Assembly: GCA_029259635.1 (NCBI GenBank)
Contig: JAJDEU010000028.1
Span: forward strand, 1-64,000
DNA length: 64,000 nt
Direction of reading: 5' to 3'
Source: Planctomycetota bacterium
GTDB taxonomy: Bacteria > Planctomycetota > UBA1135 > GCA-002686595
Shown here piece by piece: positions 8,275-17,201 of the stretch. A program made the position numbers and the translations under genes. Under the pieces are notes generated by a model. The model saw nothing but the letters and a program-made list of their open reading frames with translations, had not been told where the DNA came from and did not search any database. Numbering within the stretch: position 1 is the stretch's first letter; each line of letters starts with the position of its first letter.

Positions 8275-8654
8275 ATGCAGTCGATCTCGACGTCGACGGA
8301 TTTCGGGAGTTCCGAGACCGCCACGCACGCGCGCGACGGCGGAATCGTTCCCTCGAAGTACTTGGCGTAGACTTCATTGACGACGGCGAAGTCGTTCATG
8401 TCTTTGAGGAAGACGGTGCAGCGCACGACCTGCGCGAGGGAGGAACCAGACGCTTCGAGAACCGCGCTCATATTCTGGAGCACGCGCTCTGCCTGGGCGC
8501 GGACGTCGCCACCGGTCAATTTTCCGGTCGCGGGATCGAGTGCGATCTGGCCGGAGCAATAGACCATTCCGCCGGCGATGATGGCCTGGCTGTAGGGACC
8601 GATTGCGGCAGGAGCGGAGTCGGTGTGGACGGCTGCTTTCGAGGGGTTCGGCAT
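8259..8654 (-). CDS. ridA: RidA family enamine/imine deaminase
   Basis: RidA hydrolyses reactive enamine and imine intermediates released by PLP enzymes, protecting them from damage. The 131-residue protein carries GPYSQAI near the start, SGQIALDP, and the signature region IPPSRACVAVSELPK with the conserved arginine needed by active RidA. No signal peptide is present, so it is cytosolic. It converges on hisD and shares a hairpin terminator with it. The separation from coaD by about 50 bases, both on the minus strand, allows co-transcription. Confidence 0.93.
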   Translation of the reverse strand: MPNPSKAAVHTDSAPAAIGPYSQAIIAGGMVYCSGQIALDPATGKLTGGDVRAQAERVLQNMSAVLEASGSSLAQVVRCTVFLKDMNDFAVVNEVYAKYFEGTIPPSRACVAVSELPKSVDVEIDCIALAS

Positions 8655-8704
8655 GGGGCTCTTCAGGAATGGAGAGTGCGGTCAGGTGTGAACGAGATTG
8701 TGGG

Positions 8705-9184
8705 CTACTTGCCGAAGCGCTGCTTGAGTTCCGCTTGAATCACATCGGGGACGAGCGCGGTCGTATCGCCGCCGAGCCGCGCGATTTGGCGGACGAGCGT
8801 GCTGCTGATGTTGGTGTGTGCGCTGTCCGGCAAGACGAAGACCGTTGTGACGTCGGCGGCGAGGACGCGATTGGTCTGAGCCATCTCGACTTCGTAGTCG
8901 AAGTCGCGCGAGTTGCGGACGCCGCGAACCAAGACCGTCGCTCCCAGCTCCCGGGCGGCTTCGACAACCAGCCCATCGATTCGCGCCACGGTCACTCCGC
9001 GGTGGGGTTTGACCATCTTGCACAGGAGCTCCAAGCGCTCCTCCACCGTAAAGAGCGGAGTCTTCTCCGCGTGGTCGGCCAAGCCCACGGTCACGGAATC
9101 GAAGAGTTCCATCGCGCGGAGGATGACATCGAGGTGACCGAGAGTCGGCGGATCAAAGGTTCCGGGGAAGAGCGCGTGAGTCAT
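8705..9184 (-). CDS. coaD: Pantetheine-phosphate adenylyltransferase
   Basis: CoaD transfers AMP from ATP to 4'-phosphopantetheine, the penultimate step of coenzyme A synthesis. The nucleotidyltransferase motif FPGTFDPPTLGH is at the N terminus and the second motif NISSTLVRQ is near residue 130. The ATG giving MTHALFPGTF was chosen; an upstream GTG/ATG would add about 11 residues not typical for the family. At about 159 residues it has the usual length. It is divergent from comEC across roughly 180 bases that should hold both promoters. Confidence 0.95.
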   Translation of the reverse strand: MTHALFPGTFDPPTLGHLDVILRAMELFDSVTVGLADHAEKTPLFTVEERLELLCKMVKPHRGVTVARIDGLVVEAARELGATVLVRGVRNSRDFDYEVEMAQTNRVLAADVTTVFVLPDSAHTNISSTLVRQIARLGGDTTALVPDVIQAELKQRFGK

Positions 9185-9367
9185 GGACGCATTGTAGGAA
9201 ATCGAGCTCGTAGGCAAGCCTTTCCCCCCGGAGCAAAATGGCGTGGAAGACCTGTAACCGTTTCCCGGCCCCTTCGTCTTCCTCCTGTGAAGGACTCAGC
9301 CGGACAACCGACCACTCGCGAAGGATTGGGGAGACCAGCTCCATCCGGGCAGCCGCGGGTTGCTCCG

Positions 9368-11959
9368 ATGGAGTCCAGGGCGGGGCCTCCGACTCCGGCG
9401 CGGGGAGCCCCGCTGCACCCCTATTGTCCGACTGCGCCGGTTCGTCCGTTGCTGCACCTCGCGCTCGCCCTCGTCGTCGTCAGCGAACTCGGACTCCGCG
9501 CCCCATTCCACGGAAACCCGCTCGCGTGCTGCCTTCTGGGAGCGGTGTTCTTCTTCGTGCGTTCCGAGTCTTGCTCGCGCGCGAAGTGGATGTCCGGCGT
9601 CTTGCTGTGCTCGCTCGTCCTTCTGCGCGCACAGGGAACTCCGGTCCCCGCGAATCACGCGCAGGCTCCGGCATCCACCGAATCGAGCGAGGTCCTTCCT
9701 CCTCTGGAGGCCGGACGATCCGTTCGAACCGGTCGCTTCCGGACCTGGTTCTCCGGACTCGGTTGGCTGGAAGAAGCCGATGCGAGTCCGCCAATCTCGT
9801 TGCTCAAGGTCGAGGACACCAGCCTGTACGATGGCGATTGGATTTCGATTCCAGCACAACTCGACACGGTGCCCTGGCCCAGAGGCGAACGTCCGGGAGC
9901 GATGGCCGCGCGGTTTCCGATGGGCGTCGCGACCCTGCGCGCCGACGAAATTGTTCGGCTTCGTCGAACATCTCCACCGGATGGATTTTCCGCCTTTCCG
10001 AGCGCAGAGCCCTTCGACCTGAATCTCTTGACTTGGCTCGCACAAACGCGACGGAAGCTGGCCGACAAGACGACGCGTCTCTTTCCGGACGAGACGGCGG
10101 GCATCGCACGTGCACTCCTCTTTGGAGACCGAAGTGAACTCAAGCCCGAGCTCGCCGATCTCTTCACTCGAACGGGAACACGACACTTGCTGGCCGTCAG
10201 CGGCTTGCACGTCGCGCTCGCCGCCGTGCTCTTGTTGCTCCCCTTGTCGCGCCTGTTGGAGAGGTTTGTCGCCAGGCGAGTCGGCCGGGCGGGAAGTCGA
10301 TGGGTCGGCTGGTGCTCGTTCGCAATCTTGACTCTGACCTTCGCGACGATTGCGGGCTTTGGATCGCCTGTGATTCGCGCCTCCTTCGCCCTCGTGCTGG
10401 CCACGTTGGCGCGGCATCTCTTGCGCTCTCCATCGGGTCGTCCCGGACGTCAAGCCGATGCGCTCTCCCTGTGGGCCTTCGTTTTAATTCTCGAGCTCTT
10501 ATTCGATGCGCGCGCGACGCGCTCGCTCCCCATCCAGCTCTCCTACCTCGCGACCCTGGGCATTCTGATCGCCACTCGCCCGATTGGGCTTGCGCTTCGA
10601 CGAGGGTCCGCCGGCTTGCTCACCTCTGGCCGAGCCCTCGCTTCCAAAAGTCTTCAACCGAATCGAGGAGTCTGGTGGCGCAGCCCTCTCGCGCGTCTCG
10701 CTCAATCCGTTCGCCTCAGTCTGGCTGCGTCCTCAGCTGCTGTCCTCGCAACCTTGCCCGTCGTCTGGCATCAGTTCGGCGAGAGCTCGCCCACGGGGAT
10801 TCTCGCGACGGCGATCGCACTGCCGCTCTTCGTTTTCGTCATGGGCGCGCTCTGGTTGAGCACAGCCTCTGCGATGGGATTCACGAGTTCGCCTCTCACC
10901 GAGCTTGCGAGCGCGGCCATCGAAAAGCTCGTCGGATTTCTCGAGCTTGTCGACCGGCTGCCCTACACCCCGCTGGCGCTTCCCGAGCGCCCCATCCTGT
11001 GGGTCGCGGGAGCTTGCACCGCTCTTCTGTTCGCCATCGCAACCTCTTCGCCGCGTATCGGTCGAATCGCCGCACTCAGCTTCGGCCTCCTCCTATTCCC
11101 CTGGACCCTCGCTCCCTCTGGACTGGAGGTTCACCTCTTCGATGTCGGTCACGGCTCGGCCGTACTCCTGCGAGCACCCGGCGAGCCCTGCCTCATCTTC
11201 GACGCCGGATCTCGCGACCGACGACATCTCTATCGAGAAGCGCTCGCGCCTCAACTCGCGCGCTGGGACATCGCCTCACCGACGATCGCGCTCTCGCACC
11301 GAGATCGCGACCACGCTTCCGGTCTCGCAAGATTGATCGAGCGCTACCCGCCTAAACTCTGGCTCGGAGAACAACCTGCAGAGCTGGCTTCGCGCTTGCC
11401 CATCGGATGCCAACGCATCGATCTCCCCATAGGAGCGATGACTCTAAGCTCCAACCATGGGGCCCTCAGTTTCACTCTGCTCTCCGGCTCGGCCGAACCG
11501 GGCAATGAAGGCTCTCGCGCCTTGGCGATTGAATTTGGCGACCGCCGTCTGCTCCTCTTCGGCGACTCCGAGGGCGCCGGGCTCTCGAACTTATTAGAGG
11601 CCGATCTCCTCCGCGGCCCCGTCGACCTCTTGCTGTTCCCCCACCACGGATCTGAAAGCCTTTGGTTATCCAGCCTGCTCGAACGCACGACCCCCGAGCA
11701 AATCTGGATCAGCTCCGCCACCGAACCCGCGGTGGCCGACGAGCTCGACCGTCGTGCTCTGCCATGGTCCTCGACGTACAGCTCCGGTTCGCTCTCCGTG
11801 CGGATGGGGACCATCGGAAAGTACCGAAGAGCTCACCATCCATCAGACAAGCTGCCGCAGAGGAGGACCTTGGGATTCCTTGGGGCTTCAGAGAAGCGAA
11901 GGGAAAGCGGCCTACCTAGAGATCAGGCACCTACCCATGCTGGCCATGCTCTGGAGTAA
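9368..11959 (+). CDS. comEC: ComEC/Rec2 family DNA-uptake channel protein
   Basis: This polytopic inner-membrane protein resembles ComEC, which moves single-stranded DNA into the cytoplasm during transformation. From N to C it has membrane segments and a soluble region (residues about 30-230), a competence domain with the segment TRTGTRHLLAVSGLHVAL and many helices, and a C-terminal metallo-beta-lactamase-like domain with FDVGHGSAVLL and LSHRDRDHASG. The start is uncertain; the ATG at 9368 was chosen because the frame stays open far upstream without coding character. The last 40 or so residues after GKYRRAH look atypical. It runs opposite to coaD. Confidence 0.88.
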   Translation: MESRAGPPTPARGAPLHPYCPTAPVRPLLHLALALVVVSELGLRAPFHGNPLACCLLGAVFFFVRSESCSRAKWMSGVLLCSLVLLRAQGTPVPANHAQAPASTESSEVLPPLEAGRSVRTGRFRTWFSGLGWLEEADASPPISLLKVEDTSLYDGDWISIPAQLDTVPWPRGERPGAMAARFPMGVATLRADEIVRLRRTSPPDGFSAFPSAEPFDLNLLTWLAQTRRKLADKTTRLFPDETAGIARALLFGDRSELKPELADLFTRTGTRHLLAVSGLHVALAAVLLLLPLSRLLERFVARRVGRAGSRWVGWCSFAILTLTFATIAGFGSPVIRASFALVLATLARHLLRSPSGRPGRQADALSLWAFVLILELLFDARATRSLPIQLSYLATLGILIATRPIGLALRRGSAGLLTSGRALASKSLQPNRGVWWRSPLARLAQSVRLSLAASSAAVLATLPVVWHQFGESSPTGILATAIALPLFVFVMGALWLSTASAMGFTSSPLTELASAAIEKLVGFLELVDRLPYTPLALPERPILWVAGACTALLFAIATSSPRIGRIAALSFGLLLFPWTLAPSGLEVHLFDVGHGSAVLLRAPGEPCLIFDAGSRDRRHLYREALAPQLARWDIASPTIALSHRDRDHASGLARLIERYPPKLWLGEQPAELASRLPIGCQRIDLPIGAMTLSSNHGALSFTLLSGSAEPGNEGSRALAIEFGDRRLLLFGDSEGAGLSNLLEADLLRGPVDLLLFPHHGSESLWLSSLLERTTPEQIWISSATEPAVADELDRRALPWSSTYSSGSLSVRMGTIGKYRRAHHPSDKLPQRRTLGFLGASEKRRESGLPRDQAPTHAGHALE

Positions 11960-12193
11960 CTCTCAGGTAGCGACGCTAGTAGCCCGTGCTGCTGCCGAAA
12001 GCGACCATTCAACGCTCTCGCAGCGATTCTCCGAGGAGGGCCTCCGGATTCCGCGTTAGAGTTGGCTCGGTCTGGCCGTTTTGTTGAAACAACCCAGAAA
12101 TCGGCGGCTAGTCCATGAGCCGCTGACGGTTCCAGTCAGAGGCGACCCAGGCCCCACTCGCAGCCTCGCTCGACTTCCTCCATGGTGATTTAC

Positions 12194-13435
12194 ATGATGT
12201 CGAATTCCGAAACTCTGCTTCTCCGTCGGTTTCTCGTTGCGGCCTCGATGCTCTTGGCTCTCTTTGCGACGAGAGTGGCTGCACAGGAATCGCAGCCGCC
12301 CGATTCACGAGTACAAGACGAGACGAAGCTGGCGGATGCGGAACGTACGCGCACGCGCGTCCTCTACCTGCGCGATGGCCTCGTCTTGCGCGGATCCAGT
12401 CGCAGCCTCGGGGAAGAGTGGGAGATCAAGCTCGGAGAGCGGTGGCAGACGATTCCGAACACACTCGTTGAGCGTGTCGCGGACGAGCGAGCACTGCTCG
12501 CCGAAGCCAAGCGTCGCGCATCCAAAATCAAACGCGACGATCACGCCGCGCGAGTTCAACATGCGCGCTGGCTTCGAGAGCAAGGTCTCAAGATCGAGTG
12601 CCTGACAACTCTCGATCGGATCTTGCGCGCCGCGCCCGACATGCCGGAAGCACTGAGTTTCATTCAAGAGCGTCCGCTCAAGATGGCGCTTCCGAATTTG
12701 GAGGCGGACATGGTCCCCTTCTTCACCATGGCCTCACGGATGGGGCCCGCAGCGCGCGAGCTCGCGATCAACCGTCTCAAGCTCAATGAGAATCGCGAGG
12801 AGTTGCGACTCAATCTGCGCAACGAGCTTTACGCGGATCGCGACGAGCGCCGCGAGTTTGGCTTGCTCGCCCTACGACGCCTGTATCCCGGCGAAGAGAT
12901 CGAGAGCATTCTCAAGCGCGCGGTTCTCGACCGCAACAAAGAGGTGCGGTTCCACGCTTCCCTCGCACTGCGCGACGCGAAGAACCCCGAAGTCGCCATG
13001 CCCGTCATTCAAGCGCTCGGCAGCAAGCACTCCATCCTGCGTCAACACGCGGCGGAAGCCCTTGGAATCATGAACTACGCGGCGGCAGCTCAGCCGCTCA
13101 TCGCCGCTCTCGCCACCACGTCGGGACACCGAGCTCCGGCGGGCAACATCTATGTCGGGAAACAAACGGCCTACGTCCAGGACTTCGATGTCGAGGTCGC
13201 CGCCAACGAGGCGATTGCACGGCCGCGCGTGAATGTCTTGATCGAAGGTGCCGTGCTCGACGCGCGCGTCCTCAGCAGTTCATCCGTTCGGGTCCAGACA
13301 GAGCGCCGCGCAATTCGGTCTGCTCTCACCAATCTGACCGGCGCCAAGGTCAGCTCGTCGCAAAAGGCCTGGAGTAAATGGTGGGACAAGCACGGCGCGG
13401 AGTGGCTTACCGAGCGCGAGAACGTCGAGCGCTAA
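12194..13435 (+). CDS. Secreted HEAT-repeat protein of unknown function
   Basis: This is an exported protein of about 413 residues. A hydrophobic signal segment (FLVAASMLLALFATRVAAQ) ends with an AAQ cleavage-like site. The middle contains alpha-helical repeats of HEAT type; the clearest are VRFHASLALRDAKNPEVAMP and ILRQHAAEALGIMNYAAAAQ, around residues 255-310. The N-terminal third has a charged segment with alternating basic and acidic residues. No catalytic motif is visible, so a scaffold or protein-binding role in the periplasm is the most that can be said. Alternative starts lie at 12182 and 12197. It is monocistronic and ends at a strong hairpin. Confidence 0.8.
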   Translation: MMSNSETLLLRRFLVAASMLLALFATRVAAQESQPPDSRVQDETKLADAERTRTRVLYLRDGLVLRGSSRSLGEEWEIKLGERWQTIPNTLVERVADERALLAEAKRRASKIKRDDHAARVQHARWLREQGLKIECLTTLDRILRAAPDMPEALSFIQERPLKMALPNLEADMVPFFTMASRMGPAARELAINRLKLNENREELRLNLRNELYADRDERREFGLLALRRLYPGEEIESILKRAVLDRNKEVRFHASLALRDAKNPEVAMPVIQALGSKHSILRQHAAEALGIMNYAAAAQPLIAALATTSGHRAPAGNIYVGKQTAYVQDFDVEVAANEAIARPRVNVLIEGAVLDARVLSSSSVRVQTERRAIRSALTNLTGAKVSSSQKAWSKWWDKHGAEWLTERENVER

Positions 13436-13441
13436 AAAAAA

Positions 13442-13469
13442 CGGCGGCGAGTCATGGGACTCGCCGCCG
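13442..13469 (-). terminator. Intrinsic terminator shared by convergent genes
   Basis: A perfect 12-bp stem, 13442-13453 with 13458-13469, closes on an ATGG loop. On the minus strand it is followed directly by a run of T (an A-run at 13434-13441 on the plus strand), which makes it a textbook terminator for the aldehyde dehydrogenase gene. It also lies just after the plus-strand HEAT-repeat gene. Confidence 0.9.
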
Positions 13470-13508
13470 ATTCTCTTGGTCTCGCGCGGAGGCCTTACTC
13501 GGCTGCTC

Positions 13509-15056
13509 TCACTCGGGAGCGGACTCCCCGAACGCCGAGTGAATCGTGCCTTTGAAGCCCTGAACGGCCACGCGCTGCTGGTAGAAGGCCAAGCCGCGCA
13601 CGCCGCCGAGCTCTTCTCCGCCGCCCGCACGACCGGGACCACCGTGAATCATGTTGGGGAGCACCATCCCGGGCGGGAGCGACTGGCTGGCCATCCGATC
13701 ATTGGCGACCCAGACACGGCCATGCCAAGGAGCAATCCCCTGCACGACCTCTTCGGCCCAGCTCGCGTCATTGGAGTAGAGGCTCGAGACCAAGCCGCCG
13801 CCTCCGCGGTTGACGAGGCGAATCGCTTCGGAGGCTTCTCCGGAGTAGGGTAAGACGCTGGCCACTGGTCCAAAGACTTCGTCGGAGTGAAACACATCCG
13901 CGTCGGCATCCTTGGCGAGCAGCAGTGTCGGCGCGAGGAAGAAGCCCTTGTCGCGCAGCGGCGCCGACCCGCCGGTCAACGCCGTCGACGACTGCAAGAG
14001 TTGGTCGATACCAGCGCGAACGTCCGCGAATTGAGCGGCGGAGGCGAGCGGTCCCATGCGCGACTCGCGCTCGGAAGGCAGCCCGACGACAATGCGACCC
14101 AGAGCGGCGACAAGTTCCGCGCTCACTTCCTCCACGCGATCGGCAGGAACGAAGATGCGGCGAACAGCCGTGCACTTCTGTCCCGTTTTTTGCGTCATGT
14201 CCTGCACGACGTTCTGAAGGAACAAGTCAAAGGTTTCCGATGAAGCGTCGACGTCCGCTCCAAGCACGGCCGAGTTGAGTGAGTCGCACTCGAGGTTGAC
14301 CGGAACGTTGTGAGCAATCAGGTTCGCGTGCCCGCGCAGCTTCGCGCCGGTTCCCGAGGAACCCGTAAAGGCCAAGGTGTCTTGAGCACGCATGTGGTCG
14401 AGCAAGTCCCCCGCGCTTCCGCAGATGAACTGAAAAGCACCTTCCGGCAAGATTCCGCTCTCCACGACGATCTCGGCTACGCGCCAAGCGACGAGCGCCG
14501 TGGACGTGCCGGGCTTTTCGATCACCGGGACACCCGCTAAAAGTGCGCAAGCGACTTTTTCCATCTGGCCCCACGCGGGGAAGTTGAAGGCGTTGATGTG
14601 GACGCCGACGCCGTGGCGCGGAACGCGAATGTGTTGGCCCCAGAAGCGCGCGGTGCGGCCGAGCTGTAGACCGTCGCCGTCGCTCAAGAAGCCGCGATCA
14701 CCCAGCTTGCGACCGAAACTGGCGTAAGCCGCGAGCGTCCCCGTCGCTCCGTCGATGTCGAACTTCGCGTCGCCCCGCGTGCAGCCGGCGTTGGTCCGCG
14801 AGAGGTCGATCAACTCTTCGCGATGCTCGTAGATGGCTCCCGAGAGTGCTTTGAGGAGAGCGCCCCGCTCGGCGAAGGAGAGCGCGCGCAGAGCGGGCCC
14901 TCCGACCTCGCGGCCGTGCGCTAGAGCGGCCGCCATATCGACGCCCGTGGCGTCCACCTCGGCGATGGGCTCTTCGGTGGAAGCGTCAACGAGGATGGCC
15001 GGTGTGCCCGTGCCGGAGCGCCATTGGCCCCCGACATAGCTCTTGCAAGTGATCAT
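13509..15056 (-). CDS. PaaZ-type aldehyde dehydrogenase without the hydratase domain
   Basis: This 515-residue aldehyde dehydrogenase is closest in pattern to the N-terminal domain of PaaZ and to BoxD, which oxidise CoA-linked semialdehydes in phenylacetate and benzoate breakdown. It shows NAFNFPAWGQ, the NAD loop AFTGSSGTGAKL, VNLECDSLN with the catalytic glutamate, and the cysteine nucleophile in KTGQKCTAVRR. PaaZ normally continues into a MaoC-type hydratase of about 150 residues, which is absent here. The ATG at 15056 giving MITCKSYVGGQW was chosen over an upstream ATG. No other paa or box gene is in the window. It ends at a strong terminator. Confidence 0.9.
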   Translation of the reverse strand: MITCKSYVGGQWRSGTGTPAILVDASTEEPIAEVDATGVDMAAALAHGREVGGPALRALSFAERGALLKALSGAIYEHREELIDLSRTNAGCTRGDAKFDIDGATGTLAAYASFGRKLGDRGFLSDGDGLQLGRTARFWGQHIRVPRHGVGVHINAFNFPAWGQMEKVACALLAGVPVIEKPGTSTALVAWRVAEIVVESGILPEGAFQFICGSAGDLLDHMRAQDTLAFTGSSGTGAKLRGHANLIAHNVPVNLECDSLNSAVLGADVDASSETFDLFLQNVVQDMTQKTGQKCTAVRRIFVPADRVEEVSAELVAALGRIVVGLPSERESRMGPLASAAQFADVRAGIDQLLQSSTALTGGSAPLRDKGFFLAPTLLLAKDADADVFHSDEVFGPVASVLPYSGEASEAIRLVNRGGGGLVSSLYSNDASWAEEVVQGIAPWHGRVWVANDRMASQSLPPGMVLPNMIHGGPGRAGGGEELGGVRGLAFYQQRVAVQGFKGTIHSAFGESAPE

Positions 15057-15468
15057 GGATTCGGAAAAACGGGGGTGGTGGCTTGGATGGAGCGCTGGGC
15101 GGGGCCGAACTCTCCAATAATGAGGCGGCAATCTAACCCAACTGCCTGGCTTCCGTGTGGAAAGTCGGACGCAAGCGCCTAGCCCGGCTCAAGTTGACGC
15201 GTTTTTCCGGTGCGGAGGGCCTGATGGGGTCCGAAACGGCCCCAAGATCCTGTGCCTACCAGGGTTGCCGAACCCGATTCCACACGGAACCCAGTCAGTC
15301 CCGGGAGGCCGCTTGCGGGGCGGCGAAGCCCCTTCGTGCCCCGTGAGTCCGCTAGCCACCCGCATCCCCAATAGTTCGGCCAGAATGGCTCAACGAAGCG
15401 GGGGGCTACCTGCCGATAGAAACAGCTCCCCTCCCCTCGGCGCGCCCTGGCAGCGCTCCACGCCCCAC
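15057..15468 (+). other. Divergent intergenic region holding repeat copy A
   Basis: This 412-base gap separates the minus-strand aldehyde dehydrogenase from the plus-strand small membrane protein. It contains repeat copy A (15141-15299). The remainder after 15300 is GC-rich with no convincing gene, although an open frame runs through it upstream of the ATG at 15469. Confidence 0.7.
15141..15299 (+). repeat. Dispersed structured repeat, copy A
   Basis: This 159-base element begins ACTGCCTGGCTTCCGTGTGG and ends with the near-complementary arm ATTCCACACGGAACCCAGT plus CAGT. The arms pair over about 22 positions with two mismatches. The core GAGGGCC starts at 15215, 74 bases from the element start. 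Inside, GGGCC at 15217 can pair with GGCCC near 15238, and CCTG near 15249 with CAGG near 15260. It lies 169 bases before the small membrane protein start and points the same way. The other copies are at 16109, 21936 and 54287. Confidence 0.85.
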
Positions 15469-16071
15469 ATGGATTCCACTGGAACGACCTTCATCGGCCT
15501 CGCGCTCATCGCGTTCTTCGCGCTACTTCTCATCGGAGGATTGGTGCTCGTCGGCGCGCTGGGGGTCTATGCCTACCGAAGCTTTCAGGCGCAGAGCGCG
15601 AACGACGAATCCGGCGCCCAAAGGCCGTGGCTCGCACCGGTTCTGCTCGGAGCCCTGCTCGCCTTCCTGGGCGCACTCGGACTGGCTGGCCTGGTGACCT
15701 TCGTTCTGTTCAGCACCCTGACCGGCGCCGCGGGCTTCATCGAAGCTCCCAAGGAAGAGCCGATCGAACCCGCCGCCCCGACGATCGTGATCCGCGAGCC
15801 GAAGCCGACTCGCACGAAGCTGGTCGCTGAGCTTCGCGGCTCGCTCAACCCCGAGCTGGTTCAGAAGCTGTCGGACATCACGACCCGACGCCGCGAGCTC
15901 GACCTGCGAGTGCGCAGCCGCCAAACCGCGAGCGGAGAGACCTGGATCTACGAGTTCGAGCTACCTCCCCTCGAGTTCGACCCTCAGGCGCTGCAGATGG
16001 AAATGCGCGAAGAGCTCGAGGCGAGCGGACTCGTTCCGGTCAGCCTGACGAGCGAGAAGTACGACCGCTGA
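15469..16071 (+). CDS. Small membrane protein of unknown function
   Basis: This protein of about 200 residues has two predicted transmembrane segments near residues 7-37 and 55-85, separated by a short polar loop. A proline-rich linker (EAPKEEPIEPAAP) follows, then a charged soluble domain of about 100 residues that would lie outside or in the periplasm. No known domain was recognised. The ATG at 15469 was chosen; the frame is open further upstream but crosses repeat A. The gene is enclosed by repeat copies A and B in the same orientation. Confidence 0.75.
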   Translation: MDSTGTTFIGLALIAFFALLLIGGLVLVGALGVYAYRSFQAQSANDESGAQRPWLAPVLLGALLAFLGALGLAGLVTFVLFSTLTGAAGFIEAPKEEPIEPAAPTIVIREPKPTRTKLVAELRGSLNPELVQKLSDITTRRRELDLRVRSRQTASGETWIYEFELPPLEFDPQALQMEMREELEASGLVPVSLTSEKYDR

Positions 16072-16108
16072 CCTCGCGCTCGCTCGGCGAGCCGTCGCCT
16101 TCCCGGGG

Positions 16109-16266
16109 ACTGACTGGCTTCCGTGTGGAAAGCTCTCGCTAAGTGCCTGCGCGATAAGAGGCTCCGGCGATTTTCCCGCTTCGAGGGCCCCGGCGCGTTC
16201 ATTCGGGCCCAAGTCCAGTAGCAGCAGGAGCTGGGGAGCGGGCTTTCCACACGGAACCCAGTCAGT
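16109..16266 (+). repeat. Dispersed structured repeat, copy B
   Basis: This is the most symmetrical copy, 158 bases. Its left arm (16109-16133) and right arm (16242-16266) are complementary at 24 of 25 positions; the single exception is a C-C opposition at the tenth base, also seen in copies A and D. The core GAGGGCC is at 16183, again 74 bases from the start. It lies between the small membrane protein and the reductase gene, ending 68 bases before the reductase start, on the same strand. Confidence 0.88.
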
Positions 16267-16334
16267 TCCTCACGGAGCCAACAACACGGAGCCGAGGCGG
16301 TTCTCGAGCGCCACAAATTGGCACACTTCTCCCC

Positions 16335-17192
16335 ATGGAGACTCCCGCCCCCGAACCCGCGCGCTTTTTCCAACCCGGCACCTTTGAAGGCGACGTAGCC
16401 GTTGTCACGGGCGGAGGCACCGGCCTCGGCCTGGAAATCAGTCGTTCGCTCGCCGCGCTTGGCTCGACGGTCATCATCGCCTCGCGCTCAACGGATCACC
16501 ATTCCGCGTTCCTCGACGAAGGCCGCGAGCGCGGCTGGAAGGTCGACGCCGTCGAGCTCGACGTGCGCGAGCCGGACGAAGTCCACGCCGCGGCGAACGC
16601 CATTATCGAGCGCCATGGAAAGGTCGACATCCTGGTCAACAACGCCGCGGGCAACTTCGTCTGCCCCGCCGAAAAGATGTCGCCACGCGCCTGGCGCTCC
16701 GTGCTCGGAATTGTCCTCGACGGGACCTTTTACTGCAGTCGCTCCTTCGGCAAGCACATGATCGGGCGCGGAGAAGGCGGGCGCATGCTCAACGTGGTCG
16801 CGACCTACGCCTGGACGGGCATGCCGGGCGTCGCTCACTCGGCGAGCGCGAAGGCCGGCGTTTGGGCTCTGACTAAAACTCTGGCCGCCGAGTGGGCGCG
16901 CTTCGGTATCCAGGTCAACTCGATCGCACCCGGTCCCTTTCAGTCCGATGGAGCACGCGCCAACCTGTGGCCAGACGAAGAGATCGAAGAAAAAATTCGC
17001 GCGAGCATTCCGCTCCAGCGATTCGCCACCCGCGAAGAGGTCGCCCGACATTCGCTCTACCTACTCACGAAAGAAGCCGGCTACATCACGGGCGACTGCA
17101 TGGTGGTCGATGGCGGACTCTCGCTGAGCGCTGGTCGCATGTGGGAGCCCGGCGAAAAGCTCACCCGACCGCCGCGACCCCCCAAGGCCTAA
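16335..17192 (+). CDS. Short-chain dehydrogenase, 2,4-dienoyl-CoA reductase type
   Basis: This 285-residue NAD(P)-dependent short-chain reductase resembles the 2,4-dienoyl-CoA reductases that remove double bonds during beta-oxidation of unsaturated fatty acids. The cofactor motif is TGGGTGLGLEI, with NNAAGNF at the active-site strand. The classical YxxxK motif is absent; instead HSASAKAGV carries K173 with Y158 fifteen residues before it in VATYAWTG. That is the same spacing as Tyr199 and Lys214 in human DECR1, and the following TLAAEWARFGIQVN also matches that group. It lacks a signal peptide and sits nine bases before murQ, suggesting co-transcription. Confidence 0.88.
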   Translation: METPAPEPARFFQPGTFEGDVAVVTGGGTGLGLEISRSLAALGSTVIIASRSTDHHSAFLDEGRERGWKVDAVELDVREPDEVHAAANAIIERHGKVDILVNNAAGNFVCPAEKMSPRAWRSVLGIVLDGTFYCSRSFGKHMIGRGEGGRMLNVVATYAWTGMPGVAHSASAKAGVWALTKTLAAEWARFGIQVNSIAPGPFQSDGARANLWPDEEIEEKIRASIPLQRFATREEVARHSLYLLTKEAGYITGDCMVVDGGLSLSAGRMWEPGEKLTRPPRPPKA

Positions 17193-17201
17193 GGTTCTTC
17201 G

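Noticed and set aside
8603-9367. Long open frame running into comEC from upstream
   Set aside because: It overlaps coaD on the other strand and lacks coding character; family length and domain order support the ATG at 9368.
15141-15299. Integron attC site
   Set aside because: The arms are inverted as in attC, but the required core motifs RYYYAAC and GTTRRRY are not at the ends, and no integrase gene is in the window.
16109-16266. Miniature inverted-repeat transposable element
   Set aside because: No flanking target duplication could be found in any copy, and subterminal arms change in a paired way. It remains an alternative, not the preferred reading.
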